In this document: positions 21,595-31,826 of the stretch, piece after piece
How positions within the stretch are numbered: the stretch's first letter is position 1
Layout: each line of letters opens with the position of its first letter
DNA from: Kingdonia uniflora
Lineage: Eukaryota; Streptophyta; Magnoliopsida; Ranunculales; Circaeasteraceae
Reading direction: 5' to 3'
Assembly (NCBI GenBank): GCA_014058105.1
Contig: JACGCM010002205.1
Coordinates: 4,030,001 to 4,094,000, forward strand
Length of the DNA: 64,000 nt
The notes under the pieces: generated by a model
The model's input: only the letters and a program-made list of their open reading frames with translations
What the model was told of the DNA's origin: nothing
The model's database searches: none
Made by a program: the position numbers and the translations under genes

Positions 21595-22035
21595 CTACAC
21601 TACCTTCTCATTCTCGCCCTCCGGGAGTTTGGTGTCATCCCCTTGGTTGTCTAGCACTATCTGGGGGGAGACATCATCTAGCCTATCAATAACTCCCACC
21701 CCAGCCTCTTCCACTTCATCATCATCACCTTCCTCAATATAGGTGTCTGCCTTAATGGCATCTACCTCATCCTCAAAATATCCCTTAAACATCAGGTGGT
21801 GCCCAAGCCTTTTGCGCTTCGCCGCCACCCTCAAGATTTACTCTCACTTCCGCTTGTAGATGGCCATTCGCCACTGAATAGGAAGCCTTTAATGCCTTTA
21901 GTTTTTTTACTTCCTTGAGAGCATCAGCTTTCGCTCGAGCTATCTTCTTTTCAAGCTCGACCTTCACCTTCATCAGCTCGAATTTTTCTTCTTCCACTCT
22001 GAGCCAAATCCCCTTCACCAAACGAGCAACCTGAA
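21595..22035 (-). pseudogene. Opposite-strand gene of element B: helix plus acidic tail
   Basis: Starts after a splice acceptor-like tract with VARLVKGIWLRVEEEKFELM and KVKVELEKKIARAKADALKE. After a frameshift it continues FEDEVDAIKADTYIEEGDDD and SPQIVLDNQGDDTKLPEGEN, then stops. The acidic end matches A (DAIKTDTYVEEGDDEEAEGA) and D. A helical segment followed by an acidic tail suggests a protein-interaction domain; nothing more can be said. Confidence 0.68.
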
Positions 22036-22099
22036 AAAAACAAATCGACCTCAACGTAAGTTCGCAATGCAATAAATAAATATTTCACATGATCTAACA

Positions 22100-22620
22100 T
22101 AATTACATACCATCCTGCTCATGTCCTCTCCGTGAAGACCCGCCAGCCTGGCCCTTTCCTCCACTTCTTTGAGATCATCCTCAGCAGCAGGTCGCTTTTC
22201 AGCGCCCTTTTCCCCTGACCTCCCTAAAGGTTTGATCCTTCTCCTTTTTTCTTTTCTGTCAATCTCACCACTTCCAGTGGTACCAGAGGGCGACGAACGC
22301 TTCAGTATCTATTTTTTCGGAAACGTTCGAGCTAATTTGCTCGACATAATAAACTCTGGCTGAACCAAACTATCTATTCTAGGGTCTTGGCTACATTGGT
22401 TCGACCATCCCCACAAGTTTCTCTCTTCTTTTCATCATCAACACGCGCTATCAGCTTGGTCGATTGAGATTTTTGAACCATTTTCGATTTACTCTCAACC
22501 CTCATCTTTCTGCTAAGGCCAAGTCCTTCCAGCACAAATTCGAGCTCAACCTCTTCCTCCATAACTTCGTCCGACAAAAGATTTTTGAACCTTTTGGGAC
22601 TTCGGGCCTACCATGCACAA
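22100..22620 (-). pseudogene. Opposite-strand gene of element B: basic (nuclear-signal-like) exon
   Basis: 22577-22374 reads SDEVMEEEVELEFVLEGLGL, then SRKMRVESKSKMVQKSQSTK. Further on come a broken GSGEIDRKEKRRRIKP-like basic cluster and DDLKEVEERARLAGLHGED before a donor. Acid-rich then Lys/Arg-rich composition is shared with D (TKEKRRKVKPS). The basic cluster would be consistent with nuclear import, by inference only. Confidence 0.62.
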
Positions 22621-22689
22621 CATTTTTTATTATCAACTAAAGATCACCAGTTCACACATATCAATATTATAATCTATGCATTGTTATAG

Positions 22690-22872
22690 TTACTTTGTTT
22701 TACAGTTCTAAACAGAAGATCCAAAGGTTCTTCATCATCTCCCTGAAGACAATTGCCCTTCACCCATATTATGTTGTCATTCCAGGCTCGACCTGTAGAA
22801 TTAAGATCGAAGAAGCGACGCCGAGTTTCACTCGCACAGAAATATACCCCACCACTAGCGTGATAATTCTTT
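22690..22872 (-). pseudogene. Opposite-strand gene of element B: conserved exon, 3' part (split by CACTA)
   Basis: Encodes NYHASGGVYFCASETRRRFF, DLNSTGRAWNDNIIWVKGNC and DEEPLDLLFRTVK, then a GTAAAGTAAG donor. It is the continuation of 31827-32435; the CACTA element inserted between the codons for VLQFYGV and the KNYHASGG segment. Uninterrupted copies are at 41600-42300 (A) and 62690-63445 (D). Trp/Gly-rich conserved residues suggest a folded domain. Confidence 0.8.
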
Positions 22873-23340
22873 CACTACAAGAATAAAGGGTATTTGCCAT
22901 CAAAATATCTATAGCAAAATGGTTTTTGTGTTTTTAGAGTGGCTAGAGTCGTGGGCGTTGATGGGGTGGCTAAAGCTTTGGCACTATTTTTACCATGGCA
23001 AAAAGTTATTTTTTGCCATTAAAAAATATGTGGCAAATGAGAAACTTTTTTTGCCACAGAAATATCTGTGGCAAAAGCATACTTTTACCACTACAAAATC
23101 TGTGGCAAAAACATATAATAAATAATTAAAAAAATTAAAAAAAAAATTGCCAATACAAAATCCGTGGCAAAAGCCTACTTTTACTACAAAATCTGTGGCA
23201 AAAACATATAATAAATAATAATATTATTATAATTTTTTTAACACAAAAAAATCCGTGGAAAAAACCTACTTTTACCACTACAAAATCCGTGGCAAAAACA
23301 TATAATAAATAAATAAATAAAAATTATAATTTTTTTTGCC
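22873..23340. repeat. Left subterminal repeats of the CACTA element
   Basis: Many TTTGCCA/TGTGGCAAAA motifs occur in both orientations. They include a perfect hairpin TTTTGCCACAGA-AATA-TCTGTGGCAAAA at 23049-23076 and repeated units built on TTTTACCACTACAAAATC followed by TGTGGCAAAAACATATA. Expected transposase-binding region. Confidence 0.85.
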
Positions 23341-23769
23341 CCGGAAAGCCATGATACGCACCTCAATAACATGAGCCACACAAAAGAAACTAGAAAGTGG
23401 GGCATTCACATCTCTAGAGACGTTAAAGTAAAGCAACTGAACTTTCAAGCATAAACATAAATTCATGATAAAAAGAAACGAAATGTGCAACTTGTTTATT
23501 ATTCATTTTCTGCTCGGCGAATCCGCAACAAAAAACAAGGGTAATACAGCATAATAAGATGACTGTACGGAGTTTAGATCTAAAGCTTTGGTGGTTGATC
23601 AAAGAGAAACCTTCACAAACTACAGTAAGTAAAGGTCATGTTATAGATGTGACGAACCTGCTAAACATCTTTGAATAACCTATTTCTGAATTCTGGAATA
23701 GGTCGTCACTGAAATCTTCATCATCAATTGGAGGCGATAATGGTGAAAGATAATGTTATCATCTAGAAG

Positions 23770-24375
23770 GATTTACCTGCCTTGGGGTTGTCTCTGAAAT
23801 TTCCTTCATGACATCTATAAACCATTCAAAGGAGCTTTGTTCTCCTGTAACCCAATAAAAATACGCTTTTGATGGACATCTAGTATCACCAGATTCTTCA
23901 TCAATTATCTGGAAAAAAAAAAGTACAAATCCCGGTTAAGAAAATAGTATTTAGGAAATGTAAAAAGAATTGGGAGAAGTACAAAATTGCATACCGCAAG
24001 CTGTAACCCGCGAAGGATATCTCTGATAACACTAATAAAAGGTGTTGCTCCTATCCCAAGCCTAATTAACACGATAATATCATAGTTCACATGATCTTGA
24101 GCAGCTGCGCCATATGGCCCCGTCAAAATTAATTGATCACATATTCTAATGATTCCATTAATTGTTATAGTCATTCGTGATGTGACCCTTGGTTTCTTTA
24201 CTGGAGTAGCACAAGTACTTATATAATGCTCAATATCAGAATAAAAGCTTTTATCCAGGTCTGGGACATACCCAGTATCAGTATCGTCCTCAGATGTAGG
24301 TAAATCTTCATTCACAACATTCACAGACCCTTCTTGTGCCCTTTGTTCCATGAGACCATCTTGATGAACCTGCAC
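23770..24375 (-). pseudogene. Captured NADPH oxidase (Rboh) exons fused to an unidentified acidic exon
   Basis: The minus strand reads LILTGPYGAAAQDHVNYDII and VLIRLGIGATPFISVIRDIL, then an intron (CG/GTATGC ... TTTTCCAG) and [20 protein letters not shown] and [19 protein letters not shown]. This matches the C-terminal FAD/NADPH-binding part of plant respiratory burst oxidase homologues (usual pattern GPYGAPAQDY...GLGIGATPF and YFYWVTREQGSF). Those are membrane enzymes that pass electrons from NADPH to oxygen. The same open frame begins with unrelated acidic sequence (NEDLPTSEDDTDTGYVPDLD), so two sources seem joined, or the upstream part is intron. The haem and EF-hand parts are absent. Confidence 0.8.
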
Positions 24376-24399
24376 ATCCTTTGCTTGCTCAGTGTTTTT

Positions 24400-24600
24400 T
24401 TATTCAGGGACAATGGTATCAACCTTTAAATGTTCAACTGCTTCAATTATCTCACCATCTTCCTCACTTATATCTTGAACCTCATGGGCAACCATATTAC
24501 CCATTTTCTCATCACCATCTAAGGCTAGCTTTGTATCCCTGCAAACTACAATGTGACCTACAAGTGGTTTCACTTTTACCTTGTGCACTATAAAAAGCTA
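24400..24600 (-). pseudogene. Unidentified acidic captured exon
   Basis: Reads VKPLVGHIVVCRDTKLALDG and VAHEVQDISEEDGEIIEAVE, acidic and hydrophilic, ending in a stop a few codons before the chimeric Rboh frame. Probably the same captured unit as the acidic start of that frame. I do not recognise the parent gene. Confidence 0.4.
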
Positions 24601-25250
24601 AAATATGTTCTCGCATTACACAGGAACGGAAACTGGAATTTTAACAATTCTACTATGACATATAACCGAATAGAGCCTAGAAAATCACATATATTAATTA
24701 AGAACGAAAGTTAACATAACTAGGAAAGCAGAAACGTGAAAATTTTATACTATTAATCTATGATAGTAATTCCACACAAAAAAAGTAACAGAGAAAACTA
24801 TAACAAGTAATACTCACAGAATAGTTGTTATATTCAAGCTGAAAGGATACCATAACGGCTACGTAGACCATCAATAGCTTTTTCCATGGATTGCGAAAGC
24901 TCAGGGATTGATGTTTTACAAACTGATAAATATATAAAAAGATACATGATCAAAATAATGAATGATGGTTGGTTAATTGCCTAATTCTGGATTCACAAAA
25001 TTTCCTGAATGGTTTTCATTACCAGACATCCCTGGTCATAAAAATAAATTTCACAAAGAAAGAAATATAATTGTAAGTAGCTACTGGTATAGGGAGAAGC
25101 AGTATTTTGACTTAAGACTTTGTTCTTCTTCCAGATTGGAATACAGTTATCTTGCATTACAGGGTGGATCAACATATCAGTCTATCCTACTACATCACAA
25201 GTAAGGTGAGCTTGACTAAGTCTAGAACAAAACCATGGAAGAAGTTCAAA
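24601..25250. other. Stretch without recognised gene (inside CACTA element)
   Basis: AT-rich, intron-like sequence between the captured minus-strand exons and the L1 endonuclease fragment. Two short open frames exist on opposite strands but show no recognisable motif. Confidence 0.4.
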
Positions 25251-25254
25251 ATAT

Positions 25255-26160
25255 ACTGAGCCTTCGTAAAGTGCCCTTTCTTGGGTTAGTGGAGCCAAAC
25301 TTAAAAAGGTTAATGTGAGAACTGTTATTAGCGAAATCTGCCCTACCCGGTAAAGTGTTAGTAATGCAGAAAGTACGAATACCGGTAGAATTTTGGTCTA
25401 CTGGGATCCCTGATTTGTGATGTAACTATTACAGGAGTCTTTCCTCAAGTTATGCATTGCATAGTAGAGAGCTCCCAAACGAGTACACTCATTTCTGCTG
25501 TGTATGGCTCTAATAGTGTCGCAAGGAGTGGAAATATCTCTAACACATCAACAGGTTCTACAACAAACCTTGGCTATTAGCAGGGACTTCAATTCAGTTT
25601 TTTTTGTAATGATGATAAATAGGGAGGAAGGCCAGTTACTACTGAAACTTTGGTAAAACATCAAAGTTACTTGAGTGATATCAACACGATAGGCATGAGA
25701 TACAGTTTTCATAAGTACACATGGTTAAACAAACAATGTACCCAGGATGGGATCATGACTAAGATTGATAGGCCTTGATTAATGAAAGCTGGATAAACAA
25801 TTTCCCAGATTCCACCACTGAGTCTGAGTTCACAGCTGCTGGTGTTTCAGAAATAGCTTTATGATGGTTAATCTCACTCAAAATCCAAGAAACTGTAAAA
25901 TTTCTTTCAAATACTTTTAATTTATGGATTGACGTTGATGGTTGTAGGAAATTATAAAGAATGCCTGGGAGGAAAGAGTGTGGTAACCCAGATGGAGTAG
26001 AAGGAAGAATTTAGGAGTTGGATAAATTTGGTTGAGACAAGTAGAATTAGTATTATCAACAAAAGCACTAGATGGGCACCCATGAGAGAGAATCTACCTG
26101 ATAGATGCTGAAGAGATGATTTCATCACCCCTTTCCAAAATTGCGGTGTAGAAGCCACTG
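25255..26160 (+). pseudogene. L1 LINE fragment: endonuclease domain
   Basis: Across several frames the plus strand reads LVEPNLK (usual LIETK), then RILVYWDPGICDVTITGVFP and QVMHCIVESSQTSTLISAVY. GDFNSV is corrupted near 25580. It continues HQSYLSDINTIGMRYSFHKY, TWLNKQCTQDGIMTKIDR and LWIDVDGC. This is the APE-type endonuclease of plant L1 elements, which nicks target DNA. Frameshifts and stops are frequent. The domain that should follow (reverse transcriptase N-terminal half) is missing; captured host exons come next. Confidence 0.75.
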
Positions 26161-26587
26161 TAATTGAGCTGGTTAAAGTTCGATCTACAAGAAAGAAAGA
26201 AATATCACTTAAAAGCCTTATTGAGAAATAGCGTGTAGTGGCAAAGAAGATTTAAAATAGCGTACGAGTTTGATAAACATAATTTTTCTTTCCATGCCTA
26301 AAGTGCACCTATATGCTCTATATATACCAATGCTTCCCCCACCCCTCTAGTTACCCTATAAGCATTGGGCATTTATCTACTAACATAAGGACATATTAAA
26401 ATTAGGCAATAAGAAAACCTCCAATCTGAAAATTTAATTCTACAGAGCAGCAACTTCTCCATATTATTTGTGATAATGTGGTTCAAATTCTATGAACATT
26501 TGAAGGTTCTACGGCATCATACAGATACATTAACAATGATTTATAAATTATCCCAAAAAAAAGATCAAGCAAGTTCTAGTAAAATAC

Positions 26588-26784
26588 CTACCCGCAGTTA
26601 TATAAAACACTTTGTATCATATTAATACCACTTTGCCGATCAAATGTAGGCATGAAGCATTCATCCATCAAGGAAAGTACAACAGAAAGCTTTGAATTGA
26701 ACTCCGTTCTCTTTAACAGAGTGTTGATTAGAATATTTGACTCTTGATCCAAACGTTGAATAAGAGTCCATGATACAACCTTGA
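26588..26784 (-). pseudogene. Captured exon of an IDM1-like PHD-finger/GNAT acetyltransferase
   Basis: After an acceptor-like CATCAAG, the exon reads VVSWTLIQRLDQESNILINT, RTEFNSKLSVVLSLMDECFM and PTFDRQSGINMIQSVLYNCG, then a GTAGGT donor. The pattern SWTL.QR ... NSKLAVAL.VMDECF.PI.DRR.GIN.I..VLYNCG is the segment between the PHD finger and the acetyltransferase fold in plant IDM1-type proteins, nuclear chromatin regulators. Only this one exon is present, without catalytic residues. The assignment is from remembered family patterns. Confidence 0.68.
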
Positions 26785-26824
26785 TGGTCAACATTAACAA
26801 TGTAAGTAATTAGATATGTGCTAT

Positions 26825-26970
26825 TTATAAGTATACTTTACCTGGAGAACTTCCTTTTCCCGTGAAGCTTTCCACATTCTGAATTGCTCCGATTCTTGCT
26901 TTATCCAATTCTTGAAGCTCCTTGTCTATTTTATCTTGGAGGGGAGAATGTTCCAACTCCTTTTCAACTT
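26825..26970 (-). pseudogene. Unidentified captured exon, possibly kinesin coiled coil
   Basis: Bounded by AATGTAG and CCAG/GTAAAG, it reads GDVEEVEKELEHSPLQDKID and KELQELDKARIGAIQNVESF. The EHS.LQ.K.D.EL.ELDK stretch resembles the stalk of plant kinesin-4 (FRA1-like) proteins, but the match stops at ELDK. I would not name the gene on this alone. It lies upstream of and in line with the IDM1-like exon. Confidence 0.35.
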
Positions 26971-27800
26971 CTTCGACATCACCTACATTAAAAACCGCTA
27001 AAGAAATCAAAATTTGTGTTTAGACAATTCAACAAAAAAAAACGATTTAAAAAATCCTACTAACATCTCTAACCCCATAAAAAAAAAGATGTTAGCATCT
27101 CTAGACTAGTTTAATTTCTCCCTGACTACATGTCATAATTATATATCTTAAGTAATGTTGGAATAGAGTAGCATCAGAAAAAGAAAAAAACGAAGAAGAA
27201 AGATACGAGACACTTAGCAAATATAAATAAATAAATAAATATCATTCAGAATGCTAACACTCACCAAAGCTAACAATGCCAACTAACCTCGTGGACAACA
27301 TTTGTTACTAGCACAAAATTTGTAGGGAAGCAGTATGTGTGACTGTTATCTTAGGTTACCTCATACTTAGTCATGCAGTTTTAACATGGATTAAGATAAT
27401 AAGATACTAAAAGAGCTCTTAAAATATTTATAGATATGATAATAGAGGATTTATGTAATAAAAACATGCAGTAAAAAGTGTACCAGTAGAGTCCACAGCT
27501 TTAGCATCACAACCAGATGAAAAATCATGATATGCATTTCATGAACGGAGTGCATCATCCTCCATATCAATACAATCAAGAAAATCATTGCGATGTGTCT
27601 TGTTGTTCAAGCTTTGCAAACGCAATAGTTCACCTTCGAGTCCTTAAATTTTGGACACGTACAACATCACCAGATAGTAATCCTGAAAAAGAAAGTTTAG
27701 AATTTTTTTCAAATAGAATCAAAAATATAAATAAGTTTCATTTTGAAGAATACAAATGGTCACAAGCATAAACAGATTAAATACAAAGCAAAAAATTGGG
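26971..27800. other. Stretch without recognised gene (inside CACTA element)
   Basis: AT-rich sequence with AAATAAATAAATAAAT near 27226-27241 and one 84-codon plus-strand frame (27517-27771) without recognisable motifs. Probably introns and junk of captured DNA. Confidence 0.35.
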
Positions 27801-27804
27801 CTAA

Positions 27805-28015
27805 CCTGTTTTACACCATTGAGGCTCTATGTGCAAAAACATTTGAGGATACTACAGTAAAGCTTAAAAAGCTTGAGGCTCAAATTTTAAGAAAGAGAAA
27901 TGAGCTACACCATTTGAGACAGAGTACCGAAAGGCATTGGCACGGTTTCAAGAAGTTACCAACAAATACAGCCAAGAAAAGCAATTTGTGGATGAGTTGC
28001 TAAAAGAAAGCAGTA
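27805..28015 (+). pseudogene. Captured fragment of an ARG1-like DnaJ protein (coiled-coil exon)
   Basis: The plus strand reads TIEALCAKTFEDTTVKLKKL and EAQILRKRNEL. After a one-base frameshift at about 27913 it reads FETEYRKALARFQEVTNKYS and QEKQFVDELLKE. The phrase ILRKR.EL..FETEYR..LA.F.E.T..Y.QE....DELLK is the signature of the C-terminal coiled coil of plant ARG1/ARL DnaJ-domain proteins (gravity response). The J domain is absent. It lies in the opposite orientation to the other captured exons. Confidence 0.62.
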
Positions 28016-28079
28016 TACATTAATTTGTAAGACTCGTTATCAAGTATGATAGAAAAATAGCATACTTGAGCCTCGACAG

Positions 28080-28380
28080 CACGTTGTGATAGATATTCAC
28101 AACTTTTTTGGCGTTCTTGAAGATCCCAATGTAGATCCATATTGGTTGCTTCCAAAACCAAAATTTTGTGCCCGATAATCTAATTAAGATAAAGTTAGTT
28201 AACCTGCGAGTTCTATATAATTTTAAAGCAATGTTTTCATGTGTTGAACTTCAGTCTTACACCTGAAGCTCCTTAAATGGTGTACCATCTTAATCTCTAC
28301 CATAAACTCGAGCTTCAACCAGAGCAGGGCTGAGGCTTCCAAAGTTCCCTCTGATGTTTGTTTTATTTCCAACCTTCATA
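28080..28380 (-). pseudogene. Two unidentified captured exons
   Basis: Minus strand 28380-28262 reads NKTNIRGNFGSLSPALVEAR, VYGRD, a stop, then DGTPFKELQ. 28180-28066 reads IIGHKILVLEATNMDLHWDL, then QERQKSCEYLSQRAVEAQV. The two are separated by a short intron-like stretch. The second is coiled-coil-like. The parent gene is not recognised; being on the strand opposite to the ARG1-like exon next door, it need not share its origin. Confidence 0.45.
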
Positions 28381-28989
28381 AATTATAATGAAGTGAGCAC
28401 ATATATTAAAACACATAGTAATCAATATGAATAAATAGTTTACATATGGCTAGTCACAAGTATATAATATCACCTCTTTCCCTCCTCCTTTACCCAGGCT
28501 TACCCAGGCTTAGAACCGGCTATGCAAAACTTTAACAACTTTACATAGGCGGAGTTAAAAAAGGTTTACCTAATTGCATAAAATAGGTAATTTTATACAT
28601 GTTAATACTTGAAATTCATATCTTTCAATAGAAAATAAACTAAGAAACATGATTATAAGCATCAAAAGCTAGTTACGTCTATACAAAAGTAACTAACATT
28701 GTCCCATGTTTACAAAAAGGAAAACTGACAATATCTAATTAACTAAAAAAGTTCATATTCTAAAAAGTAATCATGCTTTTGGGCCATGCAACAAAGCTTC
28801 TGATGCCCACGTCTAAGAGTCGCCTAATATTATTGTTGGGCCTGAACAGCAAAGCATTACCATCATTAATATTGTGCAGATAATGAGAGCTTCTGATTAC
28901 CTCTTGGAAGCTCTACATGATACCAACAAAACCCCCTACTACTACCTTCTGTTAGATCCCATTCTTTATTAAAATATCTTCCTGAACCA
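28381..28989. other. Stretch without recognised gene (inside CACTA element)
   Basis: Contains a small direct repeat (TTACCCAGGC twice near 28490-28509). The last part (about 28780-28990) looks like degenerate L1 RT sequence leading into the fragment that starts at 28990, but no motif is certain. Confidence 0.35.
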
Positions 28990-30320
28990 TCAAATTTGTA
29001 TGCCTTTTTTCACACGGCACCGGGAAAATGTGTTCAATAATGATGTGCTTCACTGAGAGTAAATCCTGTGGAGGATTCTCTATCGATTTCTATGGGGTTA
29101 CTGAGGAAGAAAGAGATATGATATGTCTTGGATTCTTTGAAGATACTTTGCCTTTTAACTACTTGGGTCTCCCTCTTATTTCCACACGGCTCACTTCGAG
29201 AAATTGTAACCCTCTGATTGAAAAATGGTTGTTAGATTGTAAACTTGGACCAATATATTTCTTACATTTGCAGGGAGGCTTCAATTGATCAAATCAGTGC
29301 TTCATAGCATTCAAGTTTACTGGATCAACTCCTTTATGTTGCCTAAGTTGGTTATCAACAAGATTGAAGTGTTTGCTCTAGCGTTTTGTGGCATGGCCAC
29401 AACACCAAGAAGAGAACTGTTCCTTTCTTATAATGAGGGAAACTGGAAAGTTGGAATCATGCTGCTATAATGAGGCAAACCTCCAAGATAGTTGCAAAAC
29501 ATGAGTGTCTTTGGGCTAAATGGATTCAAGCTCATAAGATCAAAATGAAATTTTTTTGGGAGATGAAAATACCAGACGAAGAAAACCAGGGGCTTCACTG
29601 TGCATCTTAGATGATATGCTAGGTCTACTATTCTATAAAGTTCTTTGGCACAAACTTAGTATTTTGAAAGAGAGATTCAACCCCCAGCTTATTCACAACT
29701 CTTTCCACAACCTTAATGTCAAAGTATCAAATACGATTAATAATGGGAAATGGTGTGTGCCTTGTCACTTGCAAGATTCCTTGGGTGTTATCTTCACCAA
29801 TCTGCCTCAAATATACTCGTGCTCTGCTGGGAGATAAAATTGTTTGGACTTTTTCTGCTATGGGAACTGCACCACTGCCTCACTGTTAAAACTGAAAAGA
29901 GTTAAGACTTACTGGAAGACATGGAAGACAGTATGTTTTGTACTGGTCTCCATATGTTATTTTCAAGCAACGATTTTTTACATGGAAGCTCTTAAGGGGT
30001 TGTCTGCCTTATCACGTTTATCTAGTTACTAGAAGAGCTCTCCAAAGTTCTAGCTGCTCTCTTTGTGCCTCCAACAGTTAAAGCATTGGTCACCTATTCA
30101 TGGGGTGTAATTACTCTTGTTCTAGTTAGTAGTAGATTCAGCCACTTCGACAGAAACATTCCTACTTCGGAGAATGAGATAGAGTAGATCTGTAACTCAG
30201 TAGTTAGTTCTATCAGCAATAAGGTAATGTGTACTGCCTTTTATTATTGTCTCTACCACATTTTGAAGTGCAGAAACAATAAAGTGTTCAGGAATGAATT
30301 GGCCCAATGAATGTTTTTTT
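28990..30320 (+). pseudogene. L1 LINE fragment: end of reverse transcriptase and C-terminal zinc region
   Basis: Reads ESKSCGGFSIDFYGVTEEER and TLPFNYLGLPLISTRLTSRN, then CNPLIEKWLL and, after a shift, LQLIKSVLHSIQVYWINSFM. Further pieces are WIQAHKIKMKFFWEMKIPD, ISNTINNGKWCVPCHLQDS-type sequence and YMEALKGLSALSRLSSY. LCASNS...IGHLFMGCNYSCSS (the zf-RVT C-x2-C...H...C region) and KCRNNKVFRNELAQ complete the pattern. This is the 3' half of L1 ORF2. Frameshifts and stops are many. It may be the other half of the L1 at 25255, with the middle lost or displaced. Confidence 0.78.
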
Positions 30321-31599
30321 ATGCTTATCAACTTGATATTACTCATAAGCTCTGTCTCCTCATCAGAATCATCCTCGGCGAACTCCATATATACAAATCA
30401 TGTTTATCAAAATAAGTCCCTCCCTTCGTTTTCGCTTTCGACCGATCAAAATAAACAACCAAAGATCAAATCTTACAAACCACAAACCAGTTGCCCAAAC
30501 TCTCCCATTTAGATTCTTCTTGAAATGCCAACTAATCAACCCCTAAAGAAATGATCTTGATACTTAACCAAAAGAATTCCCCCCAAAATAAACAATACCC
30601 AGTTTTGGAAATCAAAAACCCATATCAAATCATCACTCAAACATTAAAAATCTCCAAATATTCACTAACATCACAAATCTCCAACATTGCCCCAACCCTC
30701 ATTCAAACACTAGATAAATCATTCACATCCAATTTGTCCAAACTTAGTTCCCAATTCTGAAAACCTAATTTACCATTTAATCTATTCATTAGTCTCGAAA
30801 TGGCCCATGCCTAGATATCTATTTTATTAAAAACTAGACTTCACGAAACTTGTAAGTGGTTGAATAGATTAGGTAAAAATTGATAAATATGTTATATTTG
30901 CCGGATTTGAAAAACACAATACACATGTGAGCCTCATAAAGGAAGAGATTTGAACCAGGAGAATCCTCTGTAGTATGAGAAAGTTAAAATACTATCCTAG
31001 CAAAAAAGATCTTAAATTTCAATAAATTTATATTGCACTAGTTCATTTATATAAAGATTATAAATAAATAAAATAGGGATTTACTTAATTTACAGATGAG
31101 GGTCTGCCTAATCCCAACTTTACTCTCAATAAAAATGTCAAAGAAGAATCATATAACTCATAATTGGGATTTGGGGATGGGATTTATCTCACAATTAGAA
31201 GATACAAAATCAATAATAGATGAAAATTAGGGTAAAGGAAATTGTACATTTTGATTGAGGAATGACTTGTTATTGTTAATGAAACCTTAATTGAAATTGG
31301 AACATATCAAATAATGAAACATTAGAGAGCAAAACAAACTATAATTGCATAAACCAAGGCGGTTTGTGAAGTACCAGTGAATCAAAACAGGTATCGAGCA
31401 GAGAATTTGTAGTGTAGGTGGTTTGTGATATACCTGTGAATTAAACCAAGGCTCACAACAAATTGAAAGAGACAGAGACAGAGAGTGAGAGAGAGAATCA
31501 AAAACTCAAATTTGTGAAGTACCGAGCAGAGAGATGAGAGAATAAAGAGATTTCTCCTCTAATTGGATAGCCAAAATTGAATAAGAGTGCGGGAAAACA
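30321..31599. other. Stretch without recognised gene (inside CACTA element)
   Basis: AT-rich. Includes a GA-rich microsatellite-like tract near 31468-31500 (GAGACAGAGACAGAGAGTGA) and AATT-rich low-complexity sequence. Short plus-strand frames (30294-30760) are Asn/Lys/Ser-rich with no motif. Confidence 0.4.
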
Positions 31600-31826
31600 A
31601 GGCGGGAGCAAAAATAGTTTGAGCGCTTGTTTTTTTTGCCGCAGTTTTCGTCTCTTCACCCACGGTTTTGTTCAATCCGTGCCCAAATCAGTAGTTTTTT
31701 TTTTTAAGCTCTTTAGCCACTGTTTTAGTCTTATAGCCACGGTGTTAACTGTGGTAGTTTGGCACTGATAAAGTTGTGGCAAAAACTAAAAGTCCTCCGT
31801 GGCAACTGCCCTATTTTCTTGTAGTG
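31600..31826. repeat. Right subterminal repeats and end of the CACTA element
   Basis: TTTTGCCGCAG, TAGCCACTG, TAGCCACGG, TTGTGGCAAAAAC and CCGTGGCAAC motifs lead to the terminal ...TTTTCTTGTAGTG. The motifs match those at the left end in inverse orientation. Confidence 0.82.

Larger units (their letters stand above)
22873..31826. mobile_element. Non-autonomous CACTA transposon with captured gene fragments, 8954 bp
   Basis: Left end CACTACAAGAATAAAGGG and right end (inward) CACTACAAGAAAATAGGG form imperfect inverted repeats of about 27 bp. TTT is duplicated on both sides (22870-22872, 31827-31829). The empty target is visible in relatives: A at 41700-41720 and D at 62849-62868 read straight through ...ATAATT-TT-ACCCCATAAAA. 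Both ends carry TGTGGCAAAA/TTTTGCCACA subterminal repeats. No transposase is recognisable. The interior holds plant gene pieces with introns on the minus strand (Rboh, IDM1-like and others), an ARG1-like piece on the plus strand and two L1 pieces. This is a textbook gene-capturing CACTA element. Confidence 0.92.

Noticed and set aside
22873..31826. Functional Rboh or IDM1-like gene
   Set aside because: Only one or two exons of each are present, in mixed orientation with L1 pieces, between CACTA ends.
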